64,000 bases of DNA from Onthophagus taurus. Lineage: Eukaryota > Arthropoda > Insecta > Coleoptera > Scarabaeidae. Each line of letters opens with the position of its first letter. The stretch's first letter is position 1. Where the stretch lies: positions 27,287,501 to 27,351,500 of the forward strand of contig NC_091971.1 in the NCBI RefSeq assembly GCF_036711975.1. The letters run 5' to 3'. The notes beneath the pieces were generated by a model. That model saw nothing but the letters and a program-made list of their open reading frames with translations. It did not search any database and was not told the DNA's origin. The position numbers were made by a program, and so were the translations under genes. Positions 32,956 to 44,531 of this stretch are shown piece by piece.

Positions 32956-33607
32956 TTACACAGTGCAACAATCAGCGCGGCGCATCACCTCTCGAAACTT
33001 TTCAAAGATGTCTGCAAGTAAAAGTACATCGGTCTTTAGATATAGATCACGATACTCACGTAAATTTTGACACCCAAATGTACGCCAAACTGTTTGCGCA
33101 TGATTGTATTCTTCTTCACTTATACCATCGAAGCTCAGCTTATTCATAAAAGCATCTTTAGAGGGTAATGATGTTTCATCCAATCTATCAATAGAATCAA
33201 TATATTGATAAGGAAAAACACCCTTTCTTGTCAACAATTTAAACTGTTCGTGACGTATGAAAAATTTTTTAACGTGGGTAAAGTCATCCTCCACAAGATT
33301 GCTGGCAAGCGAATCGAGAGAGGATGCCATGAACCTAAATGAATCTATAAAGCGCATTTTCTTGTAGACGTCTTCAAAATCATTTTCCCCATCATCTTTA
33401 TACTGTTTTTTAACGCGATCACAACTAAAACGTTTTTACTAAAGCTAATGTATTTTTTTTTTCGATACCCTCCGAAGCGATATCAGCTAATTCCTTTACG
33501 AATAAGTGAGAATCATACCCGCTAAAATTGTGAAGAAATATCGGAATTAAATTAGGGAGTTTGAAATTAATATATTTCAATATATGAAAATTATACCACA
33601 ATTCCAT
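32956..33607 (-). pseudogene. Maverick DNA polymerase B, copy 4 fragment
   Basis: Minus strand. 33607-33425 reads FKLPNLIPIFLHNFSGYDSH (Exo II region, N..YD), and 33357-32956 reads [29 protein letters not shown] and YRDLYLKTDVLLLADIFEKF (Exo III region). A frame change and a short loss separate them. Upstream and downstream parts are missing; the low-coordinate end is abrupt. Confidence 0.85.
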
Positions 33608-33879
33608 CGCGTTGCGAAATAATAAAATATTGTTGGGTCGATGATCCTGATGATTGTGTTGTCTTACCTTGCAAAATTGCGGAAAGAGTTTTTACAGCCG
33701 GTGTTATTGCGAAACCTAAATGACAAAATTAAATGACTAAATGATGTTAAAATTAGAAACTTTAGACCGTGCACTTCTAAATTAAATAATTTTGAATTAT
33801 ATTCTTTCGATTGCAATGAAATTACGTTAGATAAACCATGCAATTCATTTAGCTGTAATGGATACCTTTTATAAAAAAT

Positions 33880-34269
33880 GTGATTTATAAAAAATTTTCG
33901 GACGAAGAAAGTGAGGATGAAGAAACAGGTTATCGTTTCGATGCGTTTCGAGATGATAACAATGAAAACAATGAGCACAGTTTGGAAGATAAAGATGTGG
34001 AGAACATTTTACAATATGTGTACCAGATAGTAAAATTTTTCAGAAAATCGCCAGTTAGGAACGACATACTGCAACGATATGTTTTTGAAAAAGAAGGCAA
34101 AACACTATCCCTGTTACTAGATTGTAAAACTAGATGGAATTCACTTATACCAATGATGGAAAGATTCATTCAAATGAAAGACGGCATAAACAAAGCATTA
34201 GAAGAAATCGGACGAAGTGATTTGTACATTGAAATGGATTTTAATATTGTTAGGGTTTTAGTTTCTTAA
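33880..34269 (+). pseudogene. hAT-type transposase fragment
   Basis: A frame with an acidic start (DEESEDEETG) leads to the conserved hAT stretch QIVKFFRKSPVRNDILQRYV, then LSLLLDCKTRWNSLIPMMER. That stretch lies before the catalytic core in this family. The C-terminal dimerisation region is absent. It abuts the copy 4 polymerase remnant. Confidence 0.7.
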
Positions 34270-34293
34270 GTTGGTTATTTTGAAAAAGTTTTA

Positions 34294-34500
34294 TGTTGGT
34301 AACACTGTCATAACCGTTGAGAGTGAGCACTTAATGTAACCGTTGAACCGTGATATGGAAAAAAGATGTATTGAGGTGTGGTCGTGGTTTTGTACGAAAA
34401 TACTTGTAACGTATAAAAATAATTCAATAAAGATTCAAATTCAGTTTATATGGTGTGGTCTATAACGTGGCCGACAGGCAACGCAATTCTACTATCAACA
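34294..34500. mobile_element. Possible solo LTR, 207 bp
   Basis: TGTTGGTAACAC at the start and CTATCAACA at the end give TG...CA, with an AATAAA signal near 34425. TGTTGG is a common start for copia- and BEL-type LTRs. I found no target-site duplication, so this is tentative. Confidence 0.35.
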
Positions 34501-34719
34501 TATCAAATACAGTGGTAGCCGCTTATTAGAATCACGGATAATGTTATCAATCGGATATTGTTATCACTTTTGCGAAGAACGGGCCGGACGTGTAATACTA
34601 CATACAAAAATTTTCGCTTATAGTAATCATGATTTCGGTTTGTTATCATTTTTTTCTTAGAAATGTTTTCGTCATGAGCAAAAATTGAAAAGGCAGCCGC
34701 ACAACCCACCTATCGGTGA

Positions 34720-35193
34720 ATCGCGAAACTCGGCATTTGAAAACTCGTGGTTCTTCTTCTACATTTTCAAATGGTTGTTCAATGATTTGGTCACTGGTTT
34801 GTGATGGATATGATTTTGAGTTACTGGATAGCAGGGATGAATGTTTTTCTTCTTTCCAAACACTTCATTCATTTCCGTTTCAAATTCGAAACATTTCCTT
34901 CCCCTACCGGTTTTATGTGCATTGTCAATAAACTTTTTTTAGTTCCGTTCCAATACTCGCCATCTGTTATCGCAATTATTAGCTGACACATTCAGCTTAT
35001 AATTTTTATTTAATTCTTCAGCAATCAACTCCCACATCTTTTTTAAATTTCTAATTTCTATCCCACCCACTTTATGTCTGTATCTTTTATACAAATCGAT
35101 TATTAATTTTGTGGTATTAACTGTCCAGATTTTACATTCTTGTTGTTGCAAGTCTTGTAGAATTACGGAAGAATTGTCTAAAAGGACAAACAA
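34720..35193 (-). pseudogene. SANT/Myb-like Harbinger partner fragment
   Basis: On the minus strand, WTVNTTKLIIDLYKRYRHKV, KKMWELIAEELNKNY and CDNRWRVLERN form a Myb/SANT-like DNA-binding domain. A stop follows, but related basic and aromatic sequence continues down to about 34720. No transposase lies beside it. Confidence 0.55.
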
Positions 35194-35800
35194 ATATCAA
35201 TATTATTACACAGCAAAATTGCCTAACATACTTCTTTAATGATTAATTCAAATATTCAGATGACATCTTATTTATTAATTTTAACTAGATTTTATTTCAT
35301 TAGTGTGCCTATTTCCGTAGTAAACGTTTAGTTTATAATTAATAAATTGCTATAATTACCTGGCAATATATCCATTTCGTATAACGCGTATTATAACCAA
35401 GTCACCAAGCCACAAGCCACAACTAATTGACACTCACTTAAAGTTAGGTTATGTCACCGGAGATTTGTTTTCATATTTTTACTGTTCGAGCTGTGGCAAA
35501 TATCGTACTAGTTACTAAACATTTTTAGATGATTGCATATTTCTTATAAAATCGAGTGCAAAATGTATTAAAACATGATATGTCCGGGATAAAGTTGAAC
35601 TAACAACTTTCCGCTAATTTCATCATTCCTATAAGGGGAGAAGAAGATGTTAAATACTTTAATACATCCAACGCTGTAGTATCTTCCATGTCCATTACTA
35701 CTATATTGAAGGCTTTCAATGAGGATATATGTAATCAGGTAAGTACATTTTACATTTCTAAACATTCATCTATTTGTTTTTTATTTATTTCTTTTTGTAA
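35194..35800. other. Non-coding stretch
   Basis: No gene, repeat or element end recognised. Confidence 0.45.
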
Positions 35801-35804
35801 TTAT

Positions 35805-36250
35805 TTAAATGGGGGAGTTCGCTGAACGCAATTCCGCATGGTCATTCGTTTCAATTAACTATTTATTAGTATGCATTAATAAATATTCTCCTTTACTAGC
35901 AGAAACCTATATTCCACTACCACCGAAATTATCAACACGGAAAAAAGGCGTCATTCTCGATATACGTAATAATGATAATCTATGATTCATATATTGTATA
36001 CTGGTGGGTTTGTATAAAATGTATTCATGCGAAATGAATTCTTATTTGAATTTTAATATGAATTGAATTTCCGATTACATTAACAGATATTCCTAAGTTC
36101 GAGAAACTAAATCCAACAATTTCTGTTAACGTTTTTGGATTCAATGATGAACTAGATTTAATAGGCCCTTATTTTCATACAAAACAGGTAAAAGAAAATC
36201 ATTTTAATTTATTAATTCTAGAAAGTAACAGCTTACATCATTATTGTTTA
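35805..36250 (+). pseudogene. Maverick DNA polymerase B, copy 5 N-terminal fragment
   Basis: A plus-strand frame from 35808 reads MGEFAERNSAWSFVSINYLL, then PLPPKLSTRKKGVILDIRNN, aligned to the copy 2 region around FQERDSGW...IDLPTSIKGK. After stops and about 100 bp, TDIPKFEKLNPTISVNVFGF at 36085-36150 matches RDIPKFEEENNISINVYG of copy 2. It is short, with several stops. Confidence 0.75.
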
Positions 36251-36489
36251 ATACAATTAATTTATCTTGGAAGCTAGAAAGTACAAATATTTTAGAACTT
36301 AAGTAGTCATTTTGTCAATTTGTTTTTCTATTGCTTTCTAAGTTGTTTGTCAAGTTGGTTGGTGTTTGATATTTTAGTTTTTGATTTTTGCAAGTTATTT
36401 TCTGTATATTACGACCAGTCTTTTTAAAGACTTTAGAAACTACTGGATTAGATATTTGTAAAATAAATATATATGTATCTTATTCTCTT

Positions 36490-37800
36490 GTAGCAGAAAA
36501 TATCAAAAAGTTGCGCCATTAGTGGATGTATAGAAAGGTATGGAAGTTTCTACCGATTTCCAAACCCACACATGTATCCAGAAATATATCAAAGATGGGT
36601 TTTATGTTGTGTGCGAGAAGGCCTGCTTCAGTGTGAACAGTTGAGGGTTTATAATATTTTTCGAGTTTGTGATAAGCATTTTCGACAAGAGGATGTTGGA
36701 CGTAATAACAAATTGTTGAAAGGATTAGTACATACCATCATTAAATTTGCCAGGTATGTGTATAAAATTATCAAAATGTTGTTAGGACTGAGGCGTATTT
36801 TTTTTCACATACAGGATTTTACTACTTAGAGGTCAGTACTTCAAGTGCTTCGAATAACACGCCTTCTACTCCACATGCAGGTATGGGACTTCAAGTTGCT
36901 TCAACTTACACCAGTGCAATTTCATTAGAGACTCCAGGTAAGAAATTATGTGTTTTATAAATCGTGTATTTTGAAAAGCTCCCCATTTTTTATTTTCTAT
37001 ATGGTTAAATTACTTATAATGACTTATAACTCTTAATAAGGGTTATTTAATAAATGAAATATCATTTAAAAAACGTTTAATTTCCCTTTTATTACAAAAG
37101 AATATAGTATAATTTTTTTTAAGTTTGATTTCATATACGGGAAATCCCGCTTAATGCTGTAGATAGGTTCTAATACGCTTACACGCTAATCGAAACAGCG
37201 TTAATCGGGGTCATTATTGGGGTGATCTATACTAAAGGTAAAAGAAGCTGATTTATCCATTTTCTTTATTTTTCTAACAAATCCCCATTTAAAGATGGGT
37301 GCAATTTTCCTTAGGCGTTAATGGGTTAAGCTGGGTGTTACTGCATATATTTATAATTTCATTCCAATATTATTTGACAGCTAAACAAAGGGAGAGTTTG
37401 TTGGAGGAACTTGGTGTCCACAAACAAGTCGACTTATCACCAAAAGCCCAATATTTATACAGGAAAGCAGTGATGTATAAGAGGAAATCCCAGCACCAGT
37501 GTATAACATCCCAAAGACATAAAAGAAAATTGTTACCAAAGAGACAACTTTTTCAGAGTCAATTTCAAGTTTAGACAGACTAAAACAATCTTTTTTATTG
37601 AGCCAATATGACAACGAAGGAAGAAGGTTGCAGGGGAGGCGTTATACACTTGACGACAAAATGTTGGCATTACATTTAATGCTACAAAATGGAAAGGGGT
37701 TTAAGGTGTTAGGAGATATCTTCACCATACCATCCAAAAGGACAGTGCAAAGAGTTTTAAAGAATGTTCCTCTACGGCCAGGACAACATCAAGCAATTTT
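36490..37800 (+). pseudogene. THAP / P-element-like transposase, second lineage
   Basis: A THAP domain begins at about 36500 (KSCAISGCIERYGSFYRFPN, then W...C, CDKHFRQEDVG). Further exons carry LSPKAQYLYRKAVMY (37420-37470) and GRRYTLDDKMLALHLMLQNG with DIFTIPSKRTVQRVL (37625-37770). The order matches the P element at 21681, but the sequences differ. It is broken off at about 37800 against a mariner fragment, so the RNase H-like catalytic core is absent. Confidence 0.72.
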
Positions 37801-37814
37801 AAATTTGAGTTTGA

Positions 37815-38346
37815 CATTGGAGTTCTGAAAATCCACATGTTTTTAATGAAGCACAGTTACATCCTGTTAAAACAGGAGTATGGATTGCTATGTCAAGACG
37901 TAGAATTATTAGCCCTGTGTTTTTCCATGACACAGTCAATGCAAAAAGGTACCGAGCTTTGTTACAAGAATTCATTGAACAATTACATCCTGATGAATTG
38001 CAACAAGGGTTTTTTCAACATGATAATGCAACCGCACATACTGCACGAACAACTGAAAGATTTCTTCAAGAATTTTATGATGATCGAGTAATTGGTAGAG
38101 CGACGTTGACCACCTCGCTCACCCGATCTAACCCCTCTAGATTTCTTTTTATTCGGTTATTTAAAAAATTCTATCTACAAAAACCGGTTACATACCATAG
38201 AAGAATTGGAAGATACAATAAGACATAATGTTCAACAAATAACCGGAGAGCAACTTGTACACGTCTTCGATAATATGAAGAGAAGAATCACGTTATGTTT
38301 AGAAAATAATGGTCAACATTTTGAATTCTTTTTAATAATAAATTAA
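37815..38346 (+). pseudogene. Mariner-type transposase fragment, C-terminal half
   Basis: Reads RRRIISPVFFHDTVNAKRY, QGFFQHDNATAHTARTTERF (second catalytic Asp), then a frame change near 38100 in the SPDL region and a C-terminus (RIGRYNKT frame shift, then ITGEQLVHVFDNMKRR). The first Asp and the helix-turn-helix domains are missing. It is a relative of the DD41D elements at 9642 and 61163, but diverged. Confidence 0.75.
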
Positions 38347-39045
38347 ACTTGTAAACCTTTATTTTTATAATAAAATAAAAGATCTTCTTTTGATTTATGA
38401 AATAAATTAATTACAAAAGAATAGTTTAAAGGGTTTTCATTGTATTAATTAATCTTTTTTAATTATTTTCATCATAATTTAAATTTACATCTGCCAATGT
38501 AACTCCAGAGAGAATTTGTTCCGAATCTTGTTTAACGAGAGTAACATTTTTAATTTTGTGCGTGTGAGTTTTTAAGGTTATGTTTACTAAACTACAAGTT
38601 TCCTCCCATTTCCCCACCACTGTTTAAAACAAGTGGAAGGAGGGTGTGACCGCTATGACGAGGGCAGTAAGTATTGGTATCAAGCGCTAGGCAAAGTAGT
38701 TTTTAGCGGACCGGCTTTCTTGATTGCATTGTAGTTTATAATAAAAAAAAATTTATGTAAAGCTAGGTTTCCACATGCACGTATTACCAGTTGGTTGGCG
38801 CCAGTTAATTTGCATGGGCAAATAGCAAAAACCACGGGCGTCAATAAATTGGTGCCAATAATCATAGCACAAATAAAGTTGACGCCACTACTTTTCTTCC
38901 AGTATTTTCACTAAAATTTTTTAAATATGATTTAATTCATTATGATGATAGGGTTCTCGATGTTTCATAATTACATTTATTTGACCGTAAGTGTATTAAT
39001 TATAGAAATAAGTTTTTTTTATGTAAAGGATTTTTTAACATATAT
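38347..39045. other. Non-coding stretch
   Basis: No gene recognised. GCTAGGTTTCCACATGCACG at about 38762 may be a transposon terminus but has no partner that I could find. Confidence 0.4.
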
Positions 39046-39050
39046 GTAGA

Positions 39051-39090
39051 TTCGGCTGAGGATGACTGTTTAGTCGAAACCGGTACCGAG
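39051..39090 (+). ncRNA. Hammerhead-ribozyme-like motif (minimal type I)
   Basis: TTCGG (39051-39055) can pair with CCGAG (39086-39090) as stem I. CTGAGGA (39056-39062) fits the CUGANGA core. GACT-GTTT-AGTC (39064-39075) forms stem II. GAAA (39076-39079) follows, with a tiny stem III AC-CG-GT (39079-39084) and A39085 at the cleavage position. One extra U (39063) departs from the canonical core. An A-rich tract follows at 39103. Very small stem III hammerheads are known in Penelope-like elements, so this may be the 3' remnant of one. Confidence 0.45.
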
Positions 39091-39370
39091 GAAATTTAAT
39101 TAAAAAAAAAACAAAAAAGAAGTTCTTTTCTTTTATTTCTTATTTATATATATATGTATATATCTTGCAACATGGATTCATGTTGTAAAGGTACGTTTTC
39201 CTCCATGGTCGCCGGTCGCCGACGACTGCGACTGAGTAGCGACGACTGATTCGCTGACGAATTTTTTATTAGGTACGTTTTCCTCCATGGTCGTCAGTCG
39301 TCGACGTTTAGTTCGCAAGTATACAGTGTATATTGTGTATTTTCTTAGACTCGAGACAAAACGTATAAAG

Positions 39371-41316
39371 ATGAACAAAGTACGACAAAGAAATTTGATT
39401 TTAATGTTATTAAATTATCAAGAAGAAGAGGAAAATTTACTTCTTTCTTTAGTTTCGGAAAGTGAAGAAAAAAGGAAAAAAATATCATCCATGTTTCAGC
39501 GGAGAAAATTGGAAGGATTTCAATCAATATTGGTAAACCAGTATTTAAAAGATAATGAAACCAGATTTAAAGAGTTTTTTCGAATCACACGCCATCAATT
39601 TAATTATATATTGGAACTCATCCAAGATGATCTTGTAATAAAACCCTACAACCGTGTGAAGGACCCAATAACACCAGGAGAAAAATTGGCAATAACGTTA
39701 AGGTAAGCAAATTTCCTTTATTTTTACTATATTTACTATATTGTAAGTAAAAATGCAACATTATTAAAGCTATTGTTTTATTCAGTAAGTCAATTAAAAA
39801 AATGTGCTGCATTAGAGCAATCTTGCTGGTCATTGGATTCGCCCACATGATAATTTCTTTGTTCCCAGCTTGAAGGAGAGGGTGAGCTAGTACAGCTGGT
39901 TTCGTATGAATACAGCCGAGAAGGTTGTGCTGCTTGTGGGAGCAATGCTTCCAATTCAGCTTCTAATATAACAGTAAAAATTTTTCTTTTGGTCTGTGCC
40001 TTTAATAGGGGTGGAATTTTTTTTACAGTCATCGCAAGACTTTGGAAAAACATGTCTGTTTCGTCTTCAGTTGACACAGTTTGTGCCGAATTTAGTTGAC
40101 TTATTATAACTTCTCTTTCCAACCGATTTTTCTTTACTGCAGCCAACATTTCATTTGCGAAATTTGGCTTTCTTTTCGACGCGCTGCATGTTGGCACTTC
40201 AAGCGGTATTTCCTCCTATATACTTTCGTCAGATTCTTCTGCGTGAATTTCAGTGTTCGCTTCCCTAGCAACCGATTGTATATTATCAACTTGCATATTT
40301 GTCAGCACGCTGCAATAGTAAAGATACATAAATGTATTTATTTTTTTTAACCGGTTATGTCATGCTTACCTTCTTTTATGTTCAACAACATCTAAAAACC
40401 CTAACTCATCCAAAATTGGATTTCTTTTCCGGTTTTTTGAGGCACTTCCTGTTGGCATTTGGGTGTTCTTTTGTGTTTGTACCAATTGTCCTACAAAGTT
40501 TGTGTAAAAAACTAATGCCAATTCTACTACCACATCCTTCAGAACTTGATTTAAAAGGAAAGGCTGAAGAATTTTGGAATCGTTGGAATTTTCCTAACGT
40601 TATCGCAGCCATCGACGGAAAACACATACGAATTATGTGTCCAGATAAGAGCGGCTCACTATTTTTTAACTATAAAAATTATTTTTCAATAGTGCTGTTA
40701 GCTCTTGTTGATGCTAATTAAATATTTCTGTATGTGGACATTGGATCCTATGGGAAAGAGGGTGATGCAGGAATTTTGTCAAAATCTGAAATTGGACAAC
40801 AAATTTACGGTGAAAAATTCAATTTCCCTCCACCTGCATTACTTCCCCGTTCAAAAAATGTGATTTTACCGCATGTTATTGTTGGAGATGATGCGTTTAA
40901 ACTTGACAAATATGTCATGAAACCTTACCCAAAAAAGCAAGATTTAGAGGACAAAAAGAAAGCAGTTTTTAATTACAGACTCTCTCGAGCTAGAAAAGTA
41001 ACAGAAAACGCTTTTGGTATACTTTGCCATGTATTTCGAATTTTTTTTTTCTCCTATTAATGTAAAATCTAGCACTGCTGATCTAATTATTCTTGCTTGC
41101 TGTTGTATACATAATATGTTGCGTAACGAATGTACACTTAACAATCCTAGACAAATGAATTTAGAGGAAAACCATTTTCCACTTCCTACTGAAAATATGA
41201 TTCCTCTCAAAGGAACAGGAGGATTTGCTTGCGCCGAAGGTTTTCAAGTACGTAGCAGATTTGCAGATTATTTTGCAAGCGAAGGTGCCGTAATCTGGCA
41301 AGAAAGCAAAGTTTAA
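39371..41316 (+). pseudogene. Harbinger III transposase, two exons
   Basis: Exon 1 (39371-39702) has the N-terminal region (RRKLEGFQSILVNQYLKDNE, FKEFFRITRHQFNYIL, GEKLAITLR). A GTAAGC donor at 39703 and an AG at 40440-40441 give a 739 bp intron. Exon 2 resumes in frame with FLLAFGCSFV, then the first Asp in VIAAIDGKHIRI, LLALVDANY, the second in VGDDAF and the Glu region NYRLSRARKVTENAFGIL. A TAA at 40719-40721 and a frame slip in the T run at 41041 break it, but all three catalytic residues are still legible. Confidence 0.8.
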
Positions 41317-41540
41317 CAATAGCCTATTATCTTGTATTATTCGTTAATTAACTAACAAATAAAATTAATTACAGTTCTTAAAAACATACCACTTTTATTT
41401 AAATCTTCCGCAATTCTTTTCCAAACAGATTCTTTTTCCATCTGAAATTTATATTTTTCGTTTTTCGGATCATAAATCTGCGGATAATTCGAAATTAAAA
41501 GGACAAGTTGTTCATCATCGGTACTAGAAAAATCTTCCAT
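39790..41540 (-). pseudogene. Harbinger III MADF/BESS partner protein
   Basis: Exon 1 (41540-41389) gives the first half of a MADF domain (DDEQLVLLISNYPQIYDPKN, VWKRIAEDLNKSG) and ends at a GTATGT donor. A short exon (about 40430-40374; NPILDELGFLDVVEHKRR) ends at GTAAGC. The last exon (40309-39790) starts after TATTGCAG and carries a basic stretch and a BESS-like helix (DMFFQSLAMTVKKIPPLLK). One in-frame stop near 40220 interrupts it. The second half of the MADF domain was not found. Transposase exon 2 lies inside its large intron. Confidence 0.65.
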
Positions 41541-41779
41541 ACTTTTAACGTGTTGGTGAACTGAGTTAAAAATACCTACTGTTTTATAAAGTCTACCTAA
41601 ATTCGCAAGCGACCAATTCGCTTGTATGCTCCCATATATTTCATCTTAATAAATTCAGTTCTATAATTACCTAATTTGATTTGGAAAATAAAGATATTTA
41701 TTATGACGTTACTTTTACACTATAACCTCTAATATATCTATTTTTATTTATTAATATATTAGAATTTAAAAAAGAAGAG

Positions 41780-42490
41780 ATGTCGTACGACAAACTGGGA
41801 CATTGTGGAAAAATACGCCTTAGTAAATGCCATAGTTCCGTACATAAATATTGTGGAAGATAAGAAAAAATTAACCACCCCAAATAGACAGAAGGAAGAT
41901 GCCTGGAGGTCTATACAGGCTGCATTGCAACTGCAAGGTTAGTTTGATTACAATCTTTATTTTAAACATATGGGTTTGAAATATTTTTATTTTATTAGGA
42001 TTCAATAGAGATCTGGCCCGAATAAAAGAACAGTACGAGTTCGTCGATGAAGGAAATAAATACGATTATGACAATCTCGAGAAGGAAAAGGTTGTGTTTA
42101 ATTTGATTTGTCTTTGTATCAATAATAATATCGTTTTTTCTTTAGCATTCAATGGAGGCAAGTAACGGAGGCGACAAGGAAATATTAGAGGCGGCCGAAA
42201 AAAACCCCGACCTGGAACAATTAGTTGTGCTTGAAGAGGAACAACCACATCTCGAAAACACAGAAACCCAGGTGTCAGCAACACCAACCAGCTGCTCCTC
42301 AGGACTAAAATCCCAGCAGCGAACAGTGCGTGTGAGACCAATGACGCAATATGAAGAAATAATCTTAGAGTTAAATAAATTAAAAATAGAACAGCAGATG
42401 AAACATGCAGAAGAACTACATTAATTAAAAATAAAATATGAAAGGATGTACCAGGAAGAACGAATAAAGTCCTTAAAAAACCAATTTGAT
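41780..42490 (+). pseudogene. Harbinger IV SANT/Myb-like partner protein
   Basis: Exon around 41780-41937 (NWDIVEKYALVNAIVPYINI, KEDAWRSIQAALQLQG) ends at a GTTAGT donor. It continues at 42000 (FNRDLARIKEQYEFVDEG) and 42152-42424 (NPDLEQLVVLEEEQP, VRPMTQYEEIILELNKLKIE), a coiled-coil-type end. One stop at 42422 is followed by related sequence to about 42490. It is convergent with the transposase on the other strand. Confidence 0.6.
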
Positions 42491-42599
42491 TAGAATGAAA
42501 AAACTAAAAAATTTAATTAAAATTTTTTATTATATAATAAAATAAAATACGATTAATTGAAATGTGTATTTATGTACTGCCTACGAAAAATATTTCCCA

Positions 42600-43740
42600 C
42601 CGGATTGTCAGGAATGTTATTAACTTGCTCAACATTCCTATCTTCCTCTTCTTCCTCGTCATCTTCTAGTCGTTCACTTAAGCAGATATTGTGCAACACA
42701 GCTATTGCAATTATTGCTGCTTTTGATGTATTTAAATTTAATTGTAGGCCATTAAAAAAAACTCTAAATCTGTTCTTTACAATTCCAAATAATCTTTCAA
42801 CACAATTCCTTGTTTTTATATGTGCTGCATTATAGCGGCGTTCTGCTGCGGTGTGAGGATTTAACAGTGGTGTTAATAAATGTATGGAACAAGGATACCC
42901 ATTGTCTTCTAATAAAATACCATTTATTTCACCATTATTAAATTTAGTTTTTAGTTAACAGTAGTATAGATTCGCCGATTCTAGAACCTCCTCCTCGAAC
43001 CTGCGTTCTAGCAGGAGGTTCTTGAATCGGCAAATTTTTTGGGGGTCAGGGGAGGTTCGATGAGGAGAGGAGGTTCTTGAATCGGCGATTCATCTCATAT
43101 TCGCGAATCATGAACACTCCCTCTCCAACGTGCTACAATATCAATTATCCTACAATTTGCATCGCTTACTGTTTGAACATTTAGAGAGTTATATCCCTTT
43201 CTGTTCATGTATAACAAGAGATATTCCCCTCTAGGATTTTTGATTTTTATGTGGGTGCAATCTATTGCCCCAATTATGGCAGGACAATTGGCAATAGCAA
43301 AAAAGGATTCTTTTGTCTTATGTATTTCCTCCGGTGTAGTTGGAAATTTAATGAATTGTGGACGCAATTCTGCTAAAGCTTCTACAACTCTTTTTACGAT
43401 TCTACTTAATGTAGACTGATGAAAACCATGGTGAATACCTAAAAAAATTTTGAAGAAAATAACTGATAAAAATAGAACTGTATATGTAAATAAAAATATC
43501 TATTTTATTTTATAATTTAATTTAAATGTATACCTATATCTTATCCATATGCTCCCTTCGATAAAATATCTAATAGTTGCAAGGACCTGAATATCTGGAC
43601 TTATTGGACGTCCTAAATTGCCAGCAACGGGCTGAAGTCTCTGCCGGATTAGATCTATAATATATTGGGCTGTGTGCTTTGTGATTCGATATCTTCTAAA
43701 TTTATTGTCATCGTAGATTACAAATGGATCTTGCCGATCT
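42600..43740 (-). pseudogene. Harbinger IV HARBI1-like transposase, split by a foldback
   Basis: Minus strand. The N-terminus at 43735-43535 (DPFVIYDDNKFRRYRITKHT, LGRPISPDIQVLATIRYF) is followed by an intron of about 90 bp and then HGFHQSTLSRIVKRVVEAL. The catalytic region (AIIGAIDCTHIKIKNP; IDIVARWRGSVHDSRI) ends at about 43095, where a foldback element intervenes. The C-terminus resumes at 42935-42615 (GILLEDNGYPCSIHLLTPLL, RNCVERLFGIVKNRFRVF, AIAVLHNICLSE). The second Asp is in LEDNGYP. Confidence 0.8.
42960..43090. mobile_element. Foldback element B (AGTAGTA-start)
   Basis: Begins AGTAGTATAG then CGCCGATTCTAGAACCTCC; inverted ends GGAGGTTCTTGAATCGGCGA lie near 43075. It interrupts Harbinger IV. 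Its start resembles both foldback A (31955) and the left end of Maverick copy 2, and its arms resemble the hairpin at 48700-48822. Confidence 0.65.
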
Positions 43741-43744
43741 AAAT

Positions 43745-44020
43745 AAACTTTATGTGGCAGGTGATCCTACTGTTAACAACCTTAGAGCGCTAAAATACAA
43801 ACCTGATGGATCTATTGAATATAAACTACGCTACTCCAATGAATTTGAAATTTTACCGGTTAGAATAAATAAGACGGCTTTAATACCAATGGAAAATTTG
43901 CCGAAACTATATGGTGACAAATTAAAAATTAAGAAAGAAAAATACGAACATCTTCAATCTTTAAAAAATACAATAGAGAAAGATTATCAAGGTTTTTATG
44001 ATGCTCTTCAACATGTTTAG
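43745..44020 (+). pseudogene. DUF7869-like transposon protein, C-terminal fragment
   Basis: Frame from about 43745 (LYVAGDPTVNNLRALKYKPD, then PKLYGDKLKIKKEKYEHLQS and a final DYQGFYDALQHV) resembles the C-terminus of insect transposon proteins annotated with DUF7869. A fragment of the middle of such a protein lies at 46110-46592, but it is downstream, so the two pieces are rearranged or come from two copies. Confidence 0.5.
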
Positions 44021-44224
44021 TTAATATTTACTTCAACATCCTTAATTAATATTTAATTTAAAGTTAATATAATCTTATATAATAAAAGTTAATTGTGTAT
44101 CAAGAATTTTTTCATTCCTATATAACAATAATAGTGTTTTCGGGTTCATAAAAATCGTGCGTCACGTCGATGTGAAAATTGCGTAAATCCAAAAAACTAA
44201 TGTTTTTTGTTATGATTTTTGCCT

Positions 44225-44530
44225 AACTCCATTGTATTTTTAAATCGCCAGCAGAACGACTATCCATTGCTAGAGACAACAACCTATGTCGTAACTGTCT
44301 TAATAAATCTCACCAGACCAAAGTTTGCCATCAAAAACATCATACCTCTCTGCATTTCGAATCAAGTAAACCATCACCAGTCCCCGTCGGAACTACGGCT
44401 TGTCATGTTAATCAACCGAACAATGACTTAAACCACCAAGTAATTTTACCGATTGCTTTCCTGTACGTCAAGGATCAATTTGACAGATTACACCTCGTTC
44501 GTGCACTAATTGATTCAGACTGAACTCTAT
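44225..44530 (+). pseudogene. BEL/Pao gag zinc-knuckle and protease start
   Basis: Plus-strand reading with stops: ERLSIARDNNLCRNCLNKSH (a BEL/Pao zinc knuckle) then LIDSD near 44510, the expected start of the aspartic protease. The sequence turns at 44531 into the opposite-strand gag fragment. Confidence 0.6.
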
Positions 44531-44531
44531 G

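Larger units (their letters stand above)
39190..41560. mobile_element. PIF/Harbinger element III, interleaved genes
   Basis: Limits are approximate. GGTACGTTTTCCTCCATGGTCG occurs twice near the left end (39188 and 39275), but no clear inverted partner is seen near 41560. The element has a plus-strand transposase in two exons and a minus-strand MADF/BESS gene. Each gene has an exon inside the other's intron, in the same order as in Harbinger II. Confidence 0.7.

Noticed and set aside
34503..34709. CAGTGGTAGCCGCTTATTAG as a pogo/Tigger terminus
   Set aside because: The start is pogo-like, but there is no matching inverted end or pogo transposase nearby.
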